Assembly: GCA_945877505.1 (NCBI GenBank)
Contig: CAMDWT010000013.1
Location: 1-41,607 of the forward strand
DNA from: Crenothrix polyspora
GTDB lineage: Bacteria > Pseudomonadota > Gammaproteobacteria > Methylococcales > Methylomonadaceae
Length of the DNA: 41,607 nt
Direction: 5' to 3'
Both the position numbers and the translations under genes were made by a program. Below, piece after piece: positions 9,570-18,004 of this stretch. Positions within the stretch are counted from its first letter, which is position 1, and each line of letters starts with the position of its first letter. A model generated the notes under the pieces. It saw only the letters and a program-made list of their open reading frames with translations. It made no database searches and was not told the origin of the DNA.

Positions 9570-10673
9570 TTATTGAGCTTGCACATGTTGTTGTTTACCT
9601 TTAATCAAAATACGCGCCAATTTACGCAACCCATCGGAAGAAATATCAAGACCCAAAGGTGCGCCTAAGTTTTCCAGCTCATAAATTACATCAGTCGCCG
9701 CTATAAAAGTCATATAACGTAGCCCTTGTATTTCTGGTAATTCTTTAGCCAAGGTCTTTAATTGCGGGGATAAACGTTGCCAAGTATTCGTAAAAAACAC
9801 ACGCACAGGGTCCTCACCACTCACATCATATTCTTTTAATCCAGCCTTGAATGCACTACGCGATTCTAAAAGGGTTTCCATTAAGGCGTCCCGTAACTCC
9901 GCTGATTTTGTTTCATCAGAGGCCTGCTGAATGGCTTTACTTAGCAGTGCATCCCATTCCTGCCAGCTCGTTTGCCATTGTTTTTGTTCAGCATCTGTCA
10001 AAGGTGCAGCGGCCTTTTTAAGGGCTATTTTAGCCGGTGCATTAAAGCCTAGCTTAATAGCAACGCCGTTGTCATTAGCTTCAGCACTGTTAAATTTTAA
10101 GGTATCAAGGATAACTTTTACGTCTGCGACATTCTCTTTAGGTAAAAACTCCATGACTGTTTTTTCAATGTCCACTCGTGATTCATTTAAATCAAGCTTA
10201 ACGGAGGATAACTTTGGCTCAGCAAAGCGAGTAATCAAGTCCTGAATTTTATTATTACTAACTGATCGACCTTGAGGATCTGTCGCTGTTACTTGAGTAA
10301 GCGGTAAACTCAACACAGATTGTGTTGCATTGATCGTCGGTTGCTGTAGGGTTTCCAAAATGCCAGCCCATTCAATGATAGTGACACACTGCCCTCCAAA
10401 ACCGGTACCAAAACGTGCTTGCAGGTTATTTACCAATTTGATTTGGCCTTTATGTCCGCTAACCTGGGGATTAGAAAGCTTTAAAAAACTACAACCCTGT
10501 TTATCATTCCAAAGCTCTGCTGTATTCCCTGCCCCCTTGTATAACTGAGTCATTAAAGCTTTCTTTATCAAACTATAATCTAACTGCACAGGAATCGTCA
10601 ATTGACCCGCCGTGCCACTTTTTACAAAAACCATGAGTAGACTAAAAATCATACTGAGGGCGTATTTGTTCAT
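9570..10673 (-). CDS. Exported protein of unknown function
   Basis: I do not recognise a characterised family. The 367 aa protein starts with a Sec signal peptide (MNKYALSMIFSLLMVF, probable cleavage near GTAG). The mature part opens with LTIPVQLDYSLIKKAL, a beta-strand/helix pattern, and has no Cys-lipobox. Two cysteines (QGCSF and GQCVT) could form a periplasmic disulfide. The gene is convergent with mepA and only 13 bases from it, and lies downstream of the LTA-synthase-like gene on the same strand. A cell-envelope role is a guess from context. Confidence 0.7.
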   Translation of the reverse strand: MNKYALSMIFSLLMVFVKSGTAGQLTIPVQLDYSLIKKALMTQLYKGAGNTAELWNDKQGCSFLKLSNPQVSGHKGQIKLVNNLQARFGTGFGGQCVTIIEWAGILETLQQPTINATQSVLSLPLTQVTATDPQGRSVSNNKIQDLITRFAEPKLSSVKLDLNESRVDIEKTVMEFLPKENVADVKVILDTLKFNSAEANDNGVAIKLGFNAPAKIALKKAAAPLTDAEQKQWQTSWQEWDALLSKAIQQASDETKSAELRDALMETLLESRSAFKAGLKEYDVSGEDPVRVFFTNTWQRLSPQLKTLAKELPEIQGLRYMTFIAATDVIYELENLGAPLGLDISSDGLRKLARILIKGKQQHVQAQ

Positions 10674-10747
10674 TTATTTCTCCGTAAAATAAAAATATCA
10701 ACTTGCTCAGCTTTACGTCTGAATCCGCTTTTTTTTCATGGCTTAAA

Positions 10748-12595
10748 TCACTGTGAGCTCTGTGACTTATTTAATCCAACAGCTGAAGTCATTGCGTCAG
10801 GCAAAGTTGCTAAGTGCTCTGTAGACTGGTGCTTAGGCCGCGTATATTGACGACCCATAAATAAATCATTACTCACGATTGTCACATCTTGTAGCCAACG
10901 AACTGATTTCTCACAAAATTCAGAGTAAGGTGCCTCTTTACATAAATCAACTTTTCCATTATTAAGTAAATCAAAATGCAAGCCTGGCAATGGCCGGACT
11001 GTTAATTCGGGTAATGGCTCAACATAATCCATAATGCTCGTCTCATTATAATTCAATAAATTAAGCACCAATTTAGGTACTTGATAAAGCGGAATGTTAC
11101 CGACTTTAAGCGGCCCATTTTTCCCATCGATAATAATAATAGGTGTCGTCACATGAAACTTAAACATAGCAGGCGTAAAGTCACTCCAACTAGAAAAGAG
11201 TACGCCAGAATCGACATAACCGTCACCTAAATTAGGTAGGTGATCACCAAAAGCAACAATAATACCGTCAGGATCACGTAATGCTAACTGTTCTAAAAAA
11301 GCCATTAACTCTCTTGATTTATAATAAACCGTATTCGCATAAGCAGTGACTTCTTCCACCTCAGAACGCGCATTTACTTTCAAAGGACGACTTTTACTTA
11401 AGGGATAATTCCAATGGCCAAAATAAGTCACAATATAATCAAGAATAGGCTGTTTACTCTCCAAAGATCCTGATATTTTTTCTATAACTTGCCGATAAAG
11501 CGAACTATCAGATAAGAAATCATTATTCATATCATCTAATAAGAAATCAGACTTAGACCAATACGTTTGAAAACCGACATTACGATAAGCATTAACTCGA
11601 TTCCAAAATACCGGCACATTAGGATGTGAAACAACGGTTCGATAGCCTTTATCGGCAAGAATATGCGGTAAACACGGGACAGGGTTAAGTAATTGCCGCT
11701 CAAACTTAATAGCGCCTTGCGTCACTGGAAACCCACACAATACTTCAAACTCTGAGTTTGCCGTTCCGCCTCCAAAAACGGGAACCAAGGCATGTGAATA
11801 ACCTGCGTTTTTCCATAGCTTTCGAAAATCAGGTGCTAACGGATTTTGCGAGTAAAACGCTTTTTTAAGCTCATTAGGATCCCAAAATGACTCTAACAAC
11901 ACAAGGTGTACATTCCGGGGAGTAAAAGGCTTAATATCTGCAAGCGGAGTCACTACGGGTGCGTTTTTTAACAAATTTTCTACCGCAATCTGAGCCTCAT
12001 CAGAATCGGGTGATTTCTCAGAAAACACGAAAAAACGCGCCCCTTCTTGTAGACTGTAAAGTACCGGTCCCCGTGATAAATAATTAGAGCGTTGATCCCA
12101 TTTAGAATTCCCAAAATTCTTATCCAGCGGTTCAAGCACCATAATAGGCTTATAGATTAAAGTCGTTCCTAACAGAATGACCGTTAAAACAGCAAGATAA
12201 GAACTCCAATGCCGTAAGGTAAAATTAAAGGCTATTAAACTAATAATCGCAGCCAGTGGAATTGCTAGAGCAAAAAAACGCCAACCTTCCAATATCATGA
12301 GTAATGCCTGCAGCGCAAAAACATCATCTGGGATAATTGGACCGCCAAAAAAGGACATTTTTGCGGCATTACCCACATACAAAACACCCATGAGTAAAGC
12401 TTGAATAACCAAAAAAGCCCAGACTCGTTTCGACACTGAATAGAGAATATAAGCAACCGCCAACTGCATTAAATAATCATAGAAAATAGCTGATAACTCG
12501 ACATGTACATCAAATTTCAGCGCTGTGATCAGGTAATACAACACATAGAAAAGCGCAGTGGAAAATAGCGGCAATAATTTTGTTAACATAATCAA
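10748..12595 (-). CDS. LTA synthase-like membrane sulfatase / phosphoglycerol transferase
   Basis: This is an inner-membrane enzyme of the alkaline-phosphatase superfamily with a large periplasmic catalytic domain. About five hydrophobic segments fill the first 180 residues. The sulfatase domain follows: LVLLESFWDPN (metal-binding Glu), then GGGTANSEFEVLCGFP with the nucleophile Thr (compare KTSDSEF in LtaS), and IIVAFGDHLPNLGD with the Asp-His pair. In Gram-negatives such proteins add glycerol-phosphate or phosphoethanolamine to periplasmic glycans (OpgB/MdoB-like) or lipids, and the acceptor here is unknown. The listed start is TTG at 12595, with AGGA ten bases upstream. An ATG at 12589 is an equally plausible start. 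Confidence 0.82.
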   Translation of the reverse strand: MIMLTKLLPLFSTALFYVLYYLITALKFDVHVELSAIFYDYLMQLAVAYILYSVSKRVWAFLVIQALLMGVLYVGNAAKMSFFGGPIIPDDVFALQALLMILEGWRFFALAIPLAAIISLIAFNFTLRHWSSYLAVLTVILLGTTLIYKPIMVLEPLDKNFGNSKWDQRSNYLSRGPVLYSLQEGARFFVFSEKSPDSDEAQIAVENLLKNAPVVTPLADIKPFTPRNVHLVLLESFWDPNELKKAFYSQNPLAPDFRKLWKNAGYSHALVPVFGGGTANSEFEVLCGFPVTQGAIKFERQLLNPVPCLPHILADKGYRTVVSHPNVPVFWNRVNAYRNVGFQTYWSKSDFLLDDMNNDFLSDSSLYRQVIEKISGSLESKQPILDYIVTYFGHWNYPLSKSRPLKVNARSEVEEVTAYANTVYYKSRELMAFLEQLALRDPDGIIVAFGDHLPNLGDGYVDSGVLFSSWSDFTPAMFKFHVTTPIIIIDGKNGPLKVGNIPLYQVPKLVLNLLNYNETSIMDYVEPLPELTVRPLPGLHFDLLNNGKVDLCKEAPYSEFCEKSVRWLQDVTIVSNDLFMGRQYTRPKHQSTEHLATLPDAMTSAVGLNKSQSSQ

Positions 12596-12709
12596 TAGTG
12601 ATCTTTCCTAGAACGATTTTAATGTCGCTTATCGAGCTTAATGGATAATAAACCTAAGCATTTTATCATACGCAAGCCTTCTGCCTTATTTTGGTATTTC
12701 ATATAACTA

Positions 12710-12738
12710 TTGCCCAGCTTAAACATCCGTCATAGAAT
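12710..12738 (+). promoter_or_regulatory. Putative sigma-70 promoter of the Fae-like gene
   Basis: TTGCCC (12710-12715) and TAGAAT (12733-12738) are spaced by 17 bases, giving a leader of about 26 bases before the ATG at 12771. This is a pattern match only. Confidence 0.45.
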
Positions 12739-12770
12739 GCCTGCCTTTATTACTCATAAAGGTTTTTTAA

Positions 12771-13322
12771 ATGTCAGATACAATTTGGTTTAGAACAGGT
12801 GAAGCAACCGTATTTTCGAGCGAAGGACAAGGCACTGATGCGATGCCTGAAATACTCATCGGCAGCGTTAAAGGTCCAGCAGGCAATGCCTTTGCAACGT
12901 TAATGGGTCAAACTGAAGGTCATACACGCATGTTTGCTATTCGCGCTTGTAATCAACAAGTGCGTCCCGCTACGATCATAGTGCCTAAAGTAACTATGAA
13001 GTCTTCAGCCTATATTGAGTTATTTGGCGGCCCTGTGCAATCAGCTGTTGCTGATGCGGTTATCGATAGTGTTATTGCAGGCGTTATCCCTGCTGACCAA
13101 GCAAATGATCTCTGTATTATTGCGATGCTATGGATAGCGCCAGAATGCGCAACCAACCCTGAGTTAGATCGCAAAGATTTATATCGCACCAATTATGAAG
13201 CAATGAAACTGGCTATTTCACGTGCCATGAGCAATTCTCCCAGCATTGAAGAATTAATCGCCAACCGTCATAAAATTGTCCACGAAATGTATGATCCTGA
13301 AACAGGTGAGTCTCAGTGGTAG
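12771..13322 (+). CDS. Formaldehyde-activating enzyme paralogue (Fae-like), catalytic His absent
   Basis: This protein has the Fae fold but is clearly diverged from the true Fae at 17414-17932. Shared landmarks include GPAGNAFATL, RPATIIVPKVT, FGGPVQSAVADAV, GVIPADQANDLCI and the NYEAMKLAISRAM helix. The canonical AHIDLM(V/I)G segment with its catalytic His is replaced by MPEILIGSVKG, so no His sits at that position. The N terminus is about 6 residues longer. Fae homologues without formaldehyde-activating activity are known from methylotrophs (Fae2/Fae3-type), and a regulatory, formaldehyde-sensing or alternative-substrate role is possible. The gene has its own promoter and is convergent with the transglycosylase. 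Confidence 0.85.
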   Translation: MSDTIWFRTGEATVFSSEGQGTDAMPEILIGSVKGPAGNAFATLMGQTEGHTRMFAIRACNQQVRPATIIVPKVTMKSSAYIELFGGPVQSAVADAVIDSVIAGVIPADQANDLCIIAMLWIAPECATNPELDRKDLYRTNYEAMKLAISRAMSNSPSIEELIANRHKIVHEMYDPETGESQW

Positions 13323-13374
13323 TGAACTTAGGGTAGATATTTCTGCCCTTCCTTATCCTAAAACTGGTTCAAAC

Positions 13375-14487
13375 TTAAAAATCCATCAGCAATCCAGGTA
13401 TCCCAATACGCTGGATATGCTGAGCATTTTTTCCTTCTTCATACGCCAAAAACTTACCTTCTTGCTCCCAAATTCTAAACGCTAACGAATACGATAAAAC
13501 ACGAATAGGATAATCACGCGGCAACAGTTGTAAGTACGGCTGTATAGTGACGAAATCTGTCGCGCCATATTGTTGCATAATGAAACGTAAGCCTCCATTG
13601 GCCGGGCCAATATTGTAAGCTAACAAGCCTAAAAACAAATCACCCTTCATTTCAGCCAAATAGTATTTAAACGTGGCGGCCGCTAAAAAAGCATTATGCT
13701 TAGGGTTCTGTAATGAAAGTTGAGGCTCTGCTAAGCGCTTTCCAGCTTGCGCAAAAACTTCTTTAGGTACTTGGGTAATTTGAAATAAACCATGACCACC
13801 ATCGGCACTATTGCGTGGCAAAAATGAAGATTCCGTTGCCGCGATACCTTGTAAAAGATTAGCATCTATATCAAATTCCTCCGCGGCCGCTTTAATGTCA
13901 GCATTATATAACGCTGACCGGGTCACTAATTTTTTTAACTGCTCACCCTCATAACGGCGATAAGCCGCATAAACTTGATGGGCTAAGGTTACTCTTCCCG
14001 CCTCTGACTTACCGCCAACTAACGTGCGAAAGTGTCCTCTTGCCTGCGCAAATTGATCTTGCATCGAAAACCAAACAATAACCAAAGTAAGACAAATAGA
14101 TAAAAGGGGGGACCATATTATTGACCGAACTTGCAAGTATTTTCTAAGCTTCCACCAAGCTATTAATAAGCCAGTCGTCGTGACAATCATCGCCAACACA
14201 CCGATTGCAAAAGGCAACAAACTACTAAAAAATCGAGTACCTGAAAACCAATTAGCTGAAAAGCCTAATATAACCATAATGGCTAAAACAGCAGAAATGG
14301 TCAAGCCTAAAAACTCAAGCGTCATCCAAATTAACCTGTGCTTTAAATTAGCAACAGGTTGCTTAATTATAATTTTTTTCGCTCTAGGCTTTCTCGGACG
14401 AGCTTGCGGTTTTTCCTCAAGACTGACTTTAGGCTTACGCTTAGGCTTAACCTTTTCTAGCTTATCTGGATTAACAGGTTTATTCAT
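13375..14487 (-). CDS. Membrane-anchored lytic transglycosylase (SLT domain)
   Basis: This is a cell-wall lytic enzyme cleaving the MurNAc-GlcNAc bond. The first 45 residues are strongly basic (Lys/Arg/Pro) and presumably cytoplasmic. About three transmembrane helices (residues 48-165) follow, then a periplasmic SLT domain from about 210. There the catalytic Glu is in AATESSF, followed by GGHGLFQIT and LLAYNIGPANGG. An N-terminal multi-helix anchor is unusual for Slt/MltC-type enzymes, which are mostly soluble or lipoproteins. It lies 30 bases downstream of the H4MPT-linked gene and may be cotranscribed with it, though no functional link is evident. Confidence 0.85.
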   Translation of the reverse strand: MNKPVNPDKLEKVKPKRKPKVSLEEKPQARPRKPRAKKIIIKQPVANLKHRLIWMTLEFLGLTISAVLAIMVILGFSANWFSGTRFFSSLLPFAIGVLAMIVTTTGLLIAWWKLRKYLQVRSIIWSPLLSICLTLVIVWFSMQDQFAQARGHFRTLVGGKSEAGRVTLAHQVYAAYRRYEGEQLKKLVTRSALYNADIKAAAEEFDIDANLLQGIAATESSFLPRNSADGGHGLFQITQVPKEVFAQAGKRLAEPQLSLQNPKHNAFLAAATFKYYLAEMKGDLFLGLLAYNIGPANGGLRFIMQQYGATDFVTIQPYLQLLPRDYPIRVLSYSLAFRIWEQEGKFLAYEEGKNAQHIQRIGIPGLLMDF

Positions 14488-14517
14488 TTGGAAGAATTAA
14501 AATACACACCAACACAA

Positions 14518-15567
14518 TTAATATATCGCCCTAGCCAGGCAGGCTACAGCAACTGCAGGCGCGCAATCAGCGGCTGTTAAGCCTGTTTGAAGGGGCGACG
14601 TTAAAAATAACTCGGTAAAATCCAGATAAGGGCGCTCTGTCCTTTGTGCAAGATATTTCACCAAAAACCGTCCTACTCCAGCCCCTATAATAGGGCTACT
14701 GTTAGGAAGGTCTTCATTTTTAATACGATAATCAAAAGCATTTTGAATTTTTTGCAGGTGTTGCCCACGAATATTTTCGGCAAATTGTTGCCAACGCAAC
14801 AACTCTTCTGGATTAAAATCACTCCCAATCATTCGAGACAAGCGCCTAGCGCTGGCTGATAGGGTTTTTTCTGCACCATCTGCGGTATCAGTTTGATCGT
14901 GTAACTCATTAAGCTCTCCGGTCACTCGATAGACATCTGCCATCGTAGCAAAGTACTCCGCCATTATTCCGATCTCTTGCCCTTGATCGCTTGCAGTTTG
15001 AACCACCGCCATAACCGCTGTTCTAATGATACCTGTATAAAGAAGCTCCCTAGAGATTAAGCGCTGATAATCAGTATAACCTTCAGCCAATACGCTTTCA
15101 TTTTTTAGCACAAGAATATCCGTCGTTGTGCTTCCAATATCGACAAAAATCCCACTCCCCACTTTTTGTGCTGCAAACGATGCACTCGCTAACCAATTTG
15201 CGGAGGCAATAGCATTATAATGCTCAACCTCTACCCGCTCTGCCTCAAGAAATCCACTCAGACCCGCAAAGACTAAACATCGATTTTTGGGTAACAACTG
15301 CGTCATGCTAGTCATGATTTGCTTAACACCATCCTCTCGGTCTTTAAACAAATCAACCAACTCGCCTGTCATGGTTATTGCATGATAACAGTCGCCAGCG
15401 ACAGTCTCATGCAATATCTGTGTAACTGCAGCCTGTAAATAACGCAAGCCCTTCCATAACGGACAAGGTTGTTGATAAATAGCCACTACCTCATTGCTTG
15501 AATTAATAACGGCCGCTTTAATATGCGCGCCACCTATATCCCAGCCTATCATATTAGTCTGCTTCAT
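14518..15567 (-). CDS. H4MPT-linked C1 transfer pathway protein (hydantoinase/kinase fold)
   Basis: This 349 aa protein has an ASKHA-type ATPase fold. The N-terminal phosphate motif is WDIGGAHIKAAV and the second is GIFVDIGSTTTDILVL. It matches the uncharacterised family found only with H4MPT genes in methylotrophs and methanogens (one-carbon uncharacterised family, hydantoinase/oxoprolinase-like). It is probably an ATP-using enzyme of cofactor synthesis, but the step is unassigned. Its ATG at 15567 lies inside the 3' end of the upstream ATP-grasp gene (14-base overlap). An in-frame ATG at 15552 just after that stop is the alternative. The two genes are translationally coupled. Confidence 0.85.
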   Translation of the reverse strand: MKQTNMIGWDIGGAHIKAAVINSSNEVVAIYQQPCPLWKGLRYLQAAVTQILHETVAGDCYHAITMTGELVDLFKDREDGVKQIMTSMTQLLPKNRCLVFAGLSGFLEAERVEVEHYNAIASANWLASASFAAQKVGSGIFVDIGSTTTDILVLKNESVLAEGYTDYQRLISRELLYTGIIRTAVMAVVQTASDQGQEIGIMAEYFATMADVYRVTGELNELHDQTDTADGAEKTLSASARRLSRMIGSDFNPEELLRWQQFAENIRGQHLQKIQNAFDYRIKNEDLPNSSPIIGAGVGRFLVKYLAQRTERPYLDFTELFLTSPLQTGLTAADCAPAVAVACLARAIY

Positions 15568-16621
15568 GGTGCGTCACTTGAATGTTTATCGTTTGGCTAC
15601 ACATCGATTTTATAGTTGGTTTGCCTTTTACTAATTCCAGAACATGTTCAGCAACATTAATGCCCAACGCATCATAAATTCCCGCAAAAGAGGTGGTTAG
15701 GCGTGGATTTATCTCAAGAACAAATACTTTTTCAGGCGTTTCTATTAGATCTATACCGACATACCCCCACAACTCAGGGAAAGCCTGCGCAACACTTACA
15801 ACTAAACCCTGATAAACGCTTAAATCTGGAACACAATTAACAATAATACCTGACAATTGATATTGCCGATTAATAATACAAAATTGTTGTAAATTACCGC
15901 ATATTAACCAGCCAACACCTTGTTTAAACAAACAAGACAGGCTGATTTTTTTACCTTCAATATGTGGCTGAATAATATAGTGACCGTCTCGCAACGACAA
16001 TCGCTCAAAATCCTGTTGGTCTGTGAGTAGAAAACTATCATTACAGCCTACCCCATCAATCGGCTTAACCATCCATTGATTATCACCATGAGTCAAATTG
16101 GCTTCACTCTCTTCAGCAAGTTCTTGAAGTAGCTTCTCGGCCTCCTTCTTCTTATGCCACACTGCCGCGCTATATAACCGTGTTGGAACGGTCGTAATCT
16201 GATGTTGCCTTAAACGCTCATAAGTTTTAAATTTATTACCGCTCAGAACAACCGCATTAGTCGGCGAAGTTAATAACTTTTTACCTTGTAACTCAACTGC
16301 GTGACACAGCGTTTGTAGAATTTCATCAAATTCAGGCGCAATGGGCCAAGCCGCATCACAGCGCTGCACTAAATGAACGAACTCATCATAGCTATTTTGC
16401 TCAGGACTAATAAAAAACTCTTCAAACTCATACGTATTAATGACACCTTTTACACGATAATCTAGCATTACCATGATAGATAAATCATTACCCTCTGCAC
16501 AGATATGTAAATTATCCAATAGCGCCTGTAGCATCAAACGCCCTTCATCAATCAATGAATTGGGCAGTTCCTGCTTATTAAAACCTCCGCCAGTGATATA
16601 CTCAAATACTAAAATTTTCAT
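15554..16621 (-). CDS. ATP-grasp protein of the H4MPT island
   Basis: This is an ATP-dependent carboxylate-amine ligase-type protein. It begins MKILVFEYITGGGF, a signature of the ATP-grasp proteins that accompany H4MPT genes. Central ATP-binding elements include QWMVKPIDGVGCNDSF and YIIQPHIEGKKISLSC, and the metal site is [21 protein letters not shown] near the C terminus. I chose the ATG at 16621, which fits the family N terminus. An upstream GTG at 16636 would add five residues (MIKCR). Substrate unknown; it may add an amino acid to a cofactor side chain. It is divergent from the HisA-like gene with only 39 bases between starts. Confidence 0.85.
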   Translation of the reverse strand: MKILVFEYITGGGFNKQELPNSLIDEGRLMLQALLDNLHICAEGNDLSIMVMLDYRVKGVINTYEFEEFFISPEQNSYDEFVHLVQRCDAAWPIAPEFDEILQTLCHAVELQGKKLLTSPTNAVVLSGNKFKTYERLRQHQITTVPTRLYSAAVWHKKKEAEKLLQELAEESEANLTHGDNQWMVKPIDGVGCNDSFLLTDQQDFERLSLRDGHYIIQPHIEGKKISLSCLFKQGVGWLICGNLQQFCIINRQYQLSGIIVNCVPDLSVYQGLVVSVAQAFPELWGYVGIDLIETPEKVFVLEINPRLTTSFAGIYDALGINVAEHVLELVKGKPTIKSMCSQTINIQVTHHEAD

Positions 16622-16660
16622 ACGACATTTTATCACCGGAACAGCAACAAGACTTTATCC

Positions 16661-17338
16661 ATGAAAATAATTCCTGTAATTGATTTAAAAGATGGTGTTG
16701 TAGTGCATGCCCAACAAGGGATGCGAGAAAATTACCAGCCTATTAAAACAGACTTATGTCCATCATCAGACATTTATAATGTGATTAATGCTTTTTTGGC
16801 TATTTATCACTTTGATACTATTTATATTGCTGACTTAAATGCAATTACTAAGCAAGGTGATCATGACTCGTTAATTAATGAAGTGATTACCTTTTTTTCA
16901 CACATTCAATTTTGGGTCGATAAAGGCTATCAGCGTGTTAAAAAATACCCTGAGAATTATTTACCTGTCTTGGGGAGCGAATGTTATTGCGATAAAACAG
17001 CCTTAGAACTCAACAGCTTTAAAAAGCGTTTTATTCTTTCTCTGGATTACACTCAGTCAGCAGCGCTAGGCGCTAAAAAAATATTTTCTACTCCAGCGTT
17101 GTGGCCAGAAACTATTATTATTATGTCTCTAAATCTTGTGGGCAGTCATCAGGGACCTGATTTGGAAAAATTAAACGGGTTTTGTAAAGAATATCCGCAT
17201 AAGCAATTTATTGCAGCTGGAGGTATCAGAACTACTGACGATTTAATGACTTTAGAGCAGATAGGCATAAAAAAAGCTCTGATTGCCAGCGCCTTACACT
17301 CTAAAGCAATAAAGCGTGAAGACATTCAAAACCTGTAG
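16661..17338 (+). CDS. HisA/HisF-related TIM-barrel protein
   Basis: This 225 aa beta/alpha barrel starts MKIIPVIDLKDGVVVHAQQG, as HisA does. The C-terminal phosphate-binding loops are visible (FIAAGGIRTTDDL and KKALIASALH). It differs from true HisA in the middle and belongs to the HisA-like family that co-occurs with methanopterin genes in archaea and methylotrophs. A role in H4MPT or methylofuran synthesis is inferred from this association, not from histidine genes, none of which are nearby. It is the only plus-strand gene inside the island core and ends at a strong bidirectional terminator. Confidence 0.82.
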   Translation: MKIIPVIDLKDGVVVHAQQGMRENYQPIKTDLCPSSDIYNVINAFLAIYHFDTIYIADLNAITKQGDHDSLINEVITFFSHIQFWVDKGYQRVKKYPENYLPVLGSECYCDKTALELNSFKKRFILSLDYTQSAALGAKKIFSTPALWPETIIIMSLNLVGSHQGPDLEKLNGFCKEYPHKQFIAAGGIRTTDDLMTLEQIGIKKALIASALHSKAIKREDIQNL

Positions 17339-17342
17339 GCAA

Positions 17343-17372
17343 AAAAATACCCCGGCAAGCCGAGGTATTTTT
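17343..17372. terminator. Bidirectional rho-independent terminator between HisA-like gene and fae
   Basis: The A-rich arm plus ATACCCCGGC (17347-17356) pairs with GCCGAGGTAT plus T5 (17359-17372), with one C/A mismatch. Read on the minus strand it is followed by seven T, so it should also stop fae transcription. Confidence 0.85.
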
Positions 17373-17381
17373 AATAACAAC

Positions 17382-17407
17382 TACATGATGCTTTAAAGCA
17401 TCATGTA
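17382..17407. repeat. Perfect 26-bp palindrome just downstream of fae
   Basis: TACATGATGCTTTAAAGCAT plus the remaining CATGTA reads identically on both strands, giving an 11-bp stem with a TTAA loop. It starts 7 bases after the fae stop codon and precedes the terminator. It may act as a 3' mRNA-stabilising hairpin or as an additional terminator stem. Confidence 0.7.
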
Positions 17408-17413
17408 AAGGAA

Positions 17414-17932
17414 TTAACCTTCGTTGTTAACTGCGAACGGATGTTTAGCAGTTGATTTTGCAGCAACAACTTCAGCAGCAGTTGGTGAACCCGCAACAGC
17501 GCGTTTCAAGGCTTCTTTAGTTGCTTGATAGTTGAATTTTTCAATCAACGCATCATCTTCAGCTTGCCAGTGAATGAATACACCAACAGAGATGAATAAA
17601 TCATCAGCTTCATCAGCAGGGATAGTGCCGTCTTCAACACAATCAGCAACAGCCATAGCAACAGCACGTTGAGCTGGACCAAACATTTGAACAGCTTGTT
17701 TAGAACCTTTGATTGTAACTTTGTTGAATAAGATAGTAGCAGGCTTAACCATCAAGTTAGGAGCAACAACAGCTAACAAAGTAGAAAAACCATCTTTGTT
17801 ATTTGTTAATGCGTTTGCAAATGCAGACTCAGCAGCTGAACCACGTGGTCCTACCATCAAATCAATATGTGCAATTTCGTTGCCTTCACCAACTAAAGAC
17901 TCACCAATACATACTTTATTAATCTTTGCCAT
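17414..17932 (-). CDS. fae: Formaldehyde-activating enzyme
   Basis: Fae condenses formaldehyde with H4MPT to methylene-H4MPT, the entry step of the cytoplasmic H4MPT oxidation pathway. The protein is 172 aa and matches the family end to end. It includes [18 protein letters not shown] with the catalytic His at residue 22, [49 protein letters not shown] and [15 protein letters not shown] precedes the ATG by 9 bases. The gene sits 72 bases after the CitG-like gene and is followed by a palindrome and a strong terminator. Simple, repetitive codon choice (GCT, GCA, GTT, AAA) suggests high expression. Confidence 0.97.
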   Translation of the reverse strand: MAKINKVCIGESLVGEGNEIAHIDLMVGPRGSAAESAFANALTNNKDGFSTLLAVVAPNLMVKPATILFNKVTIKGSKQAVQMFGPAQRAVAMAVADCVEDGTIPADEADDLFISVGVFIHWQAEDDALIEKFNYQATKEALKRAVAGSPTAAEVVAAKSTAKHPFAVNNEG

Positions 17933-18004
17933 TTTAATATACCTTATAAAGAAGAAATGAAAAATTCGAGCTAATATCGAGTTTTAATTCGCTCCCAACT
18001 ATAA

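Noticed and set aside
9931-10245. 104-codon plus-strand frame opposite the exported protein gene
   Set aside because: It is a shadow of the minus-strand gene; serine-rich, no start signal, no recognisable family.
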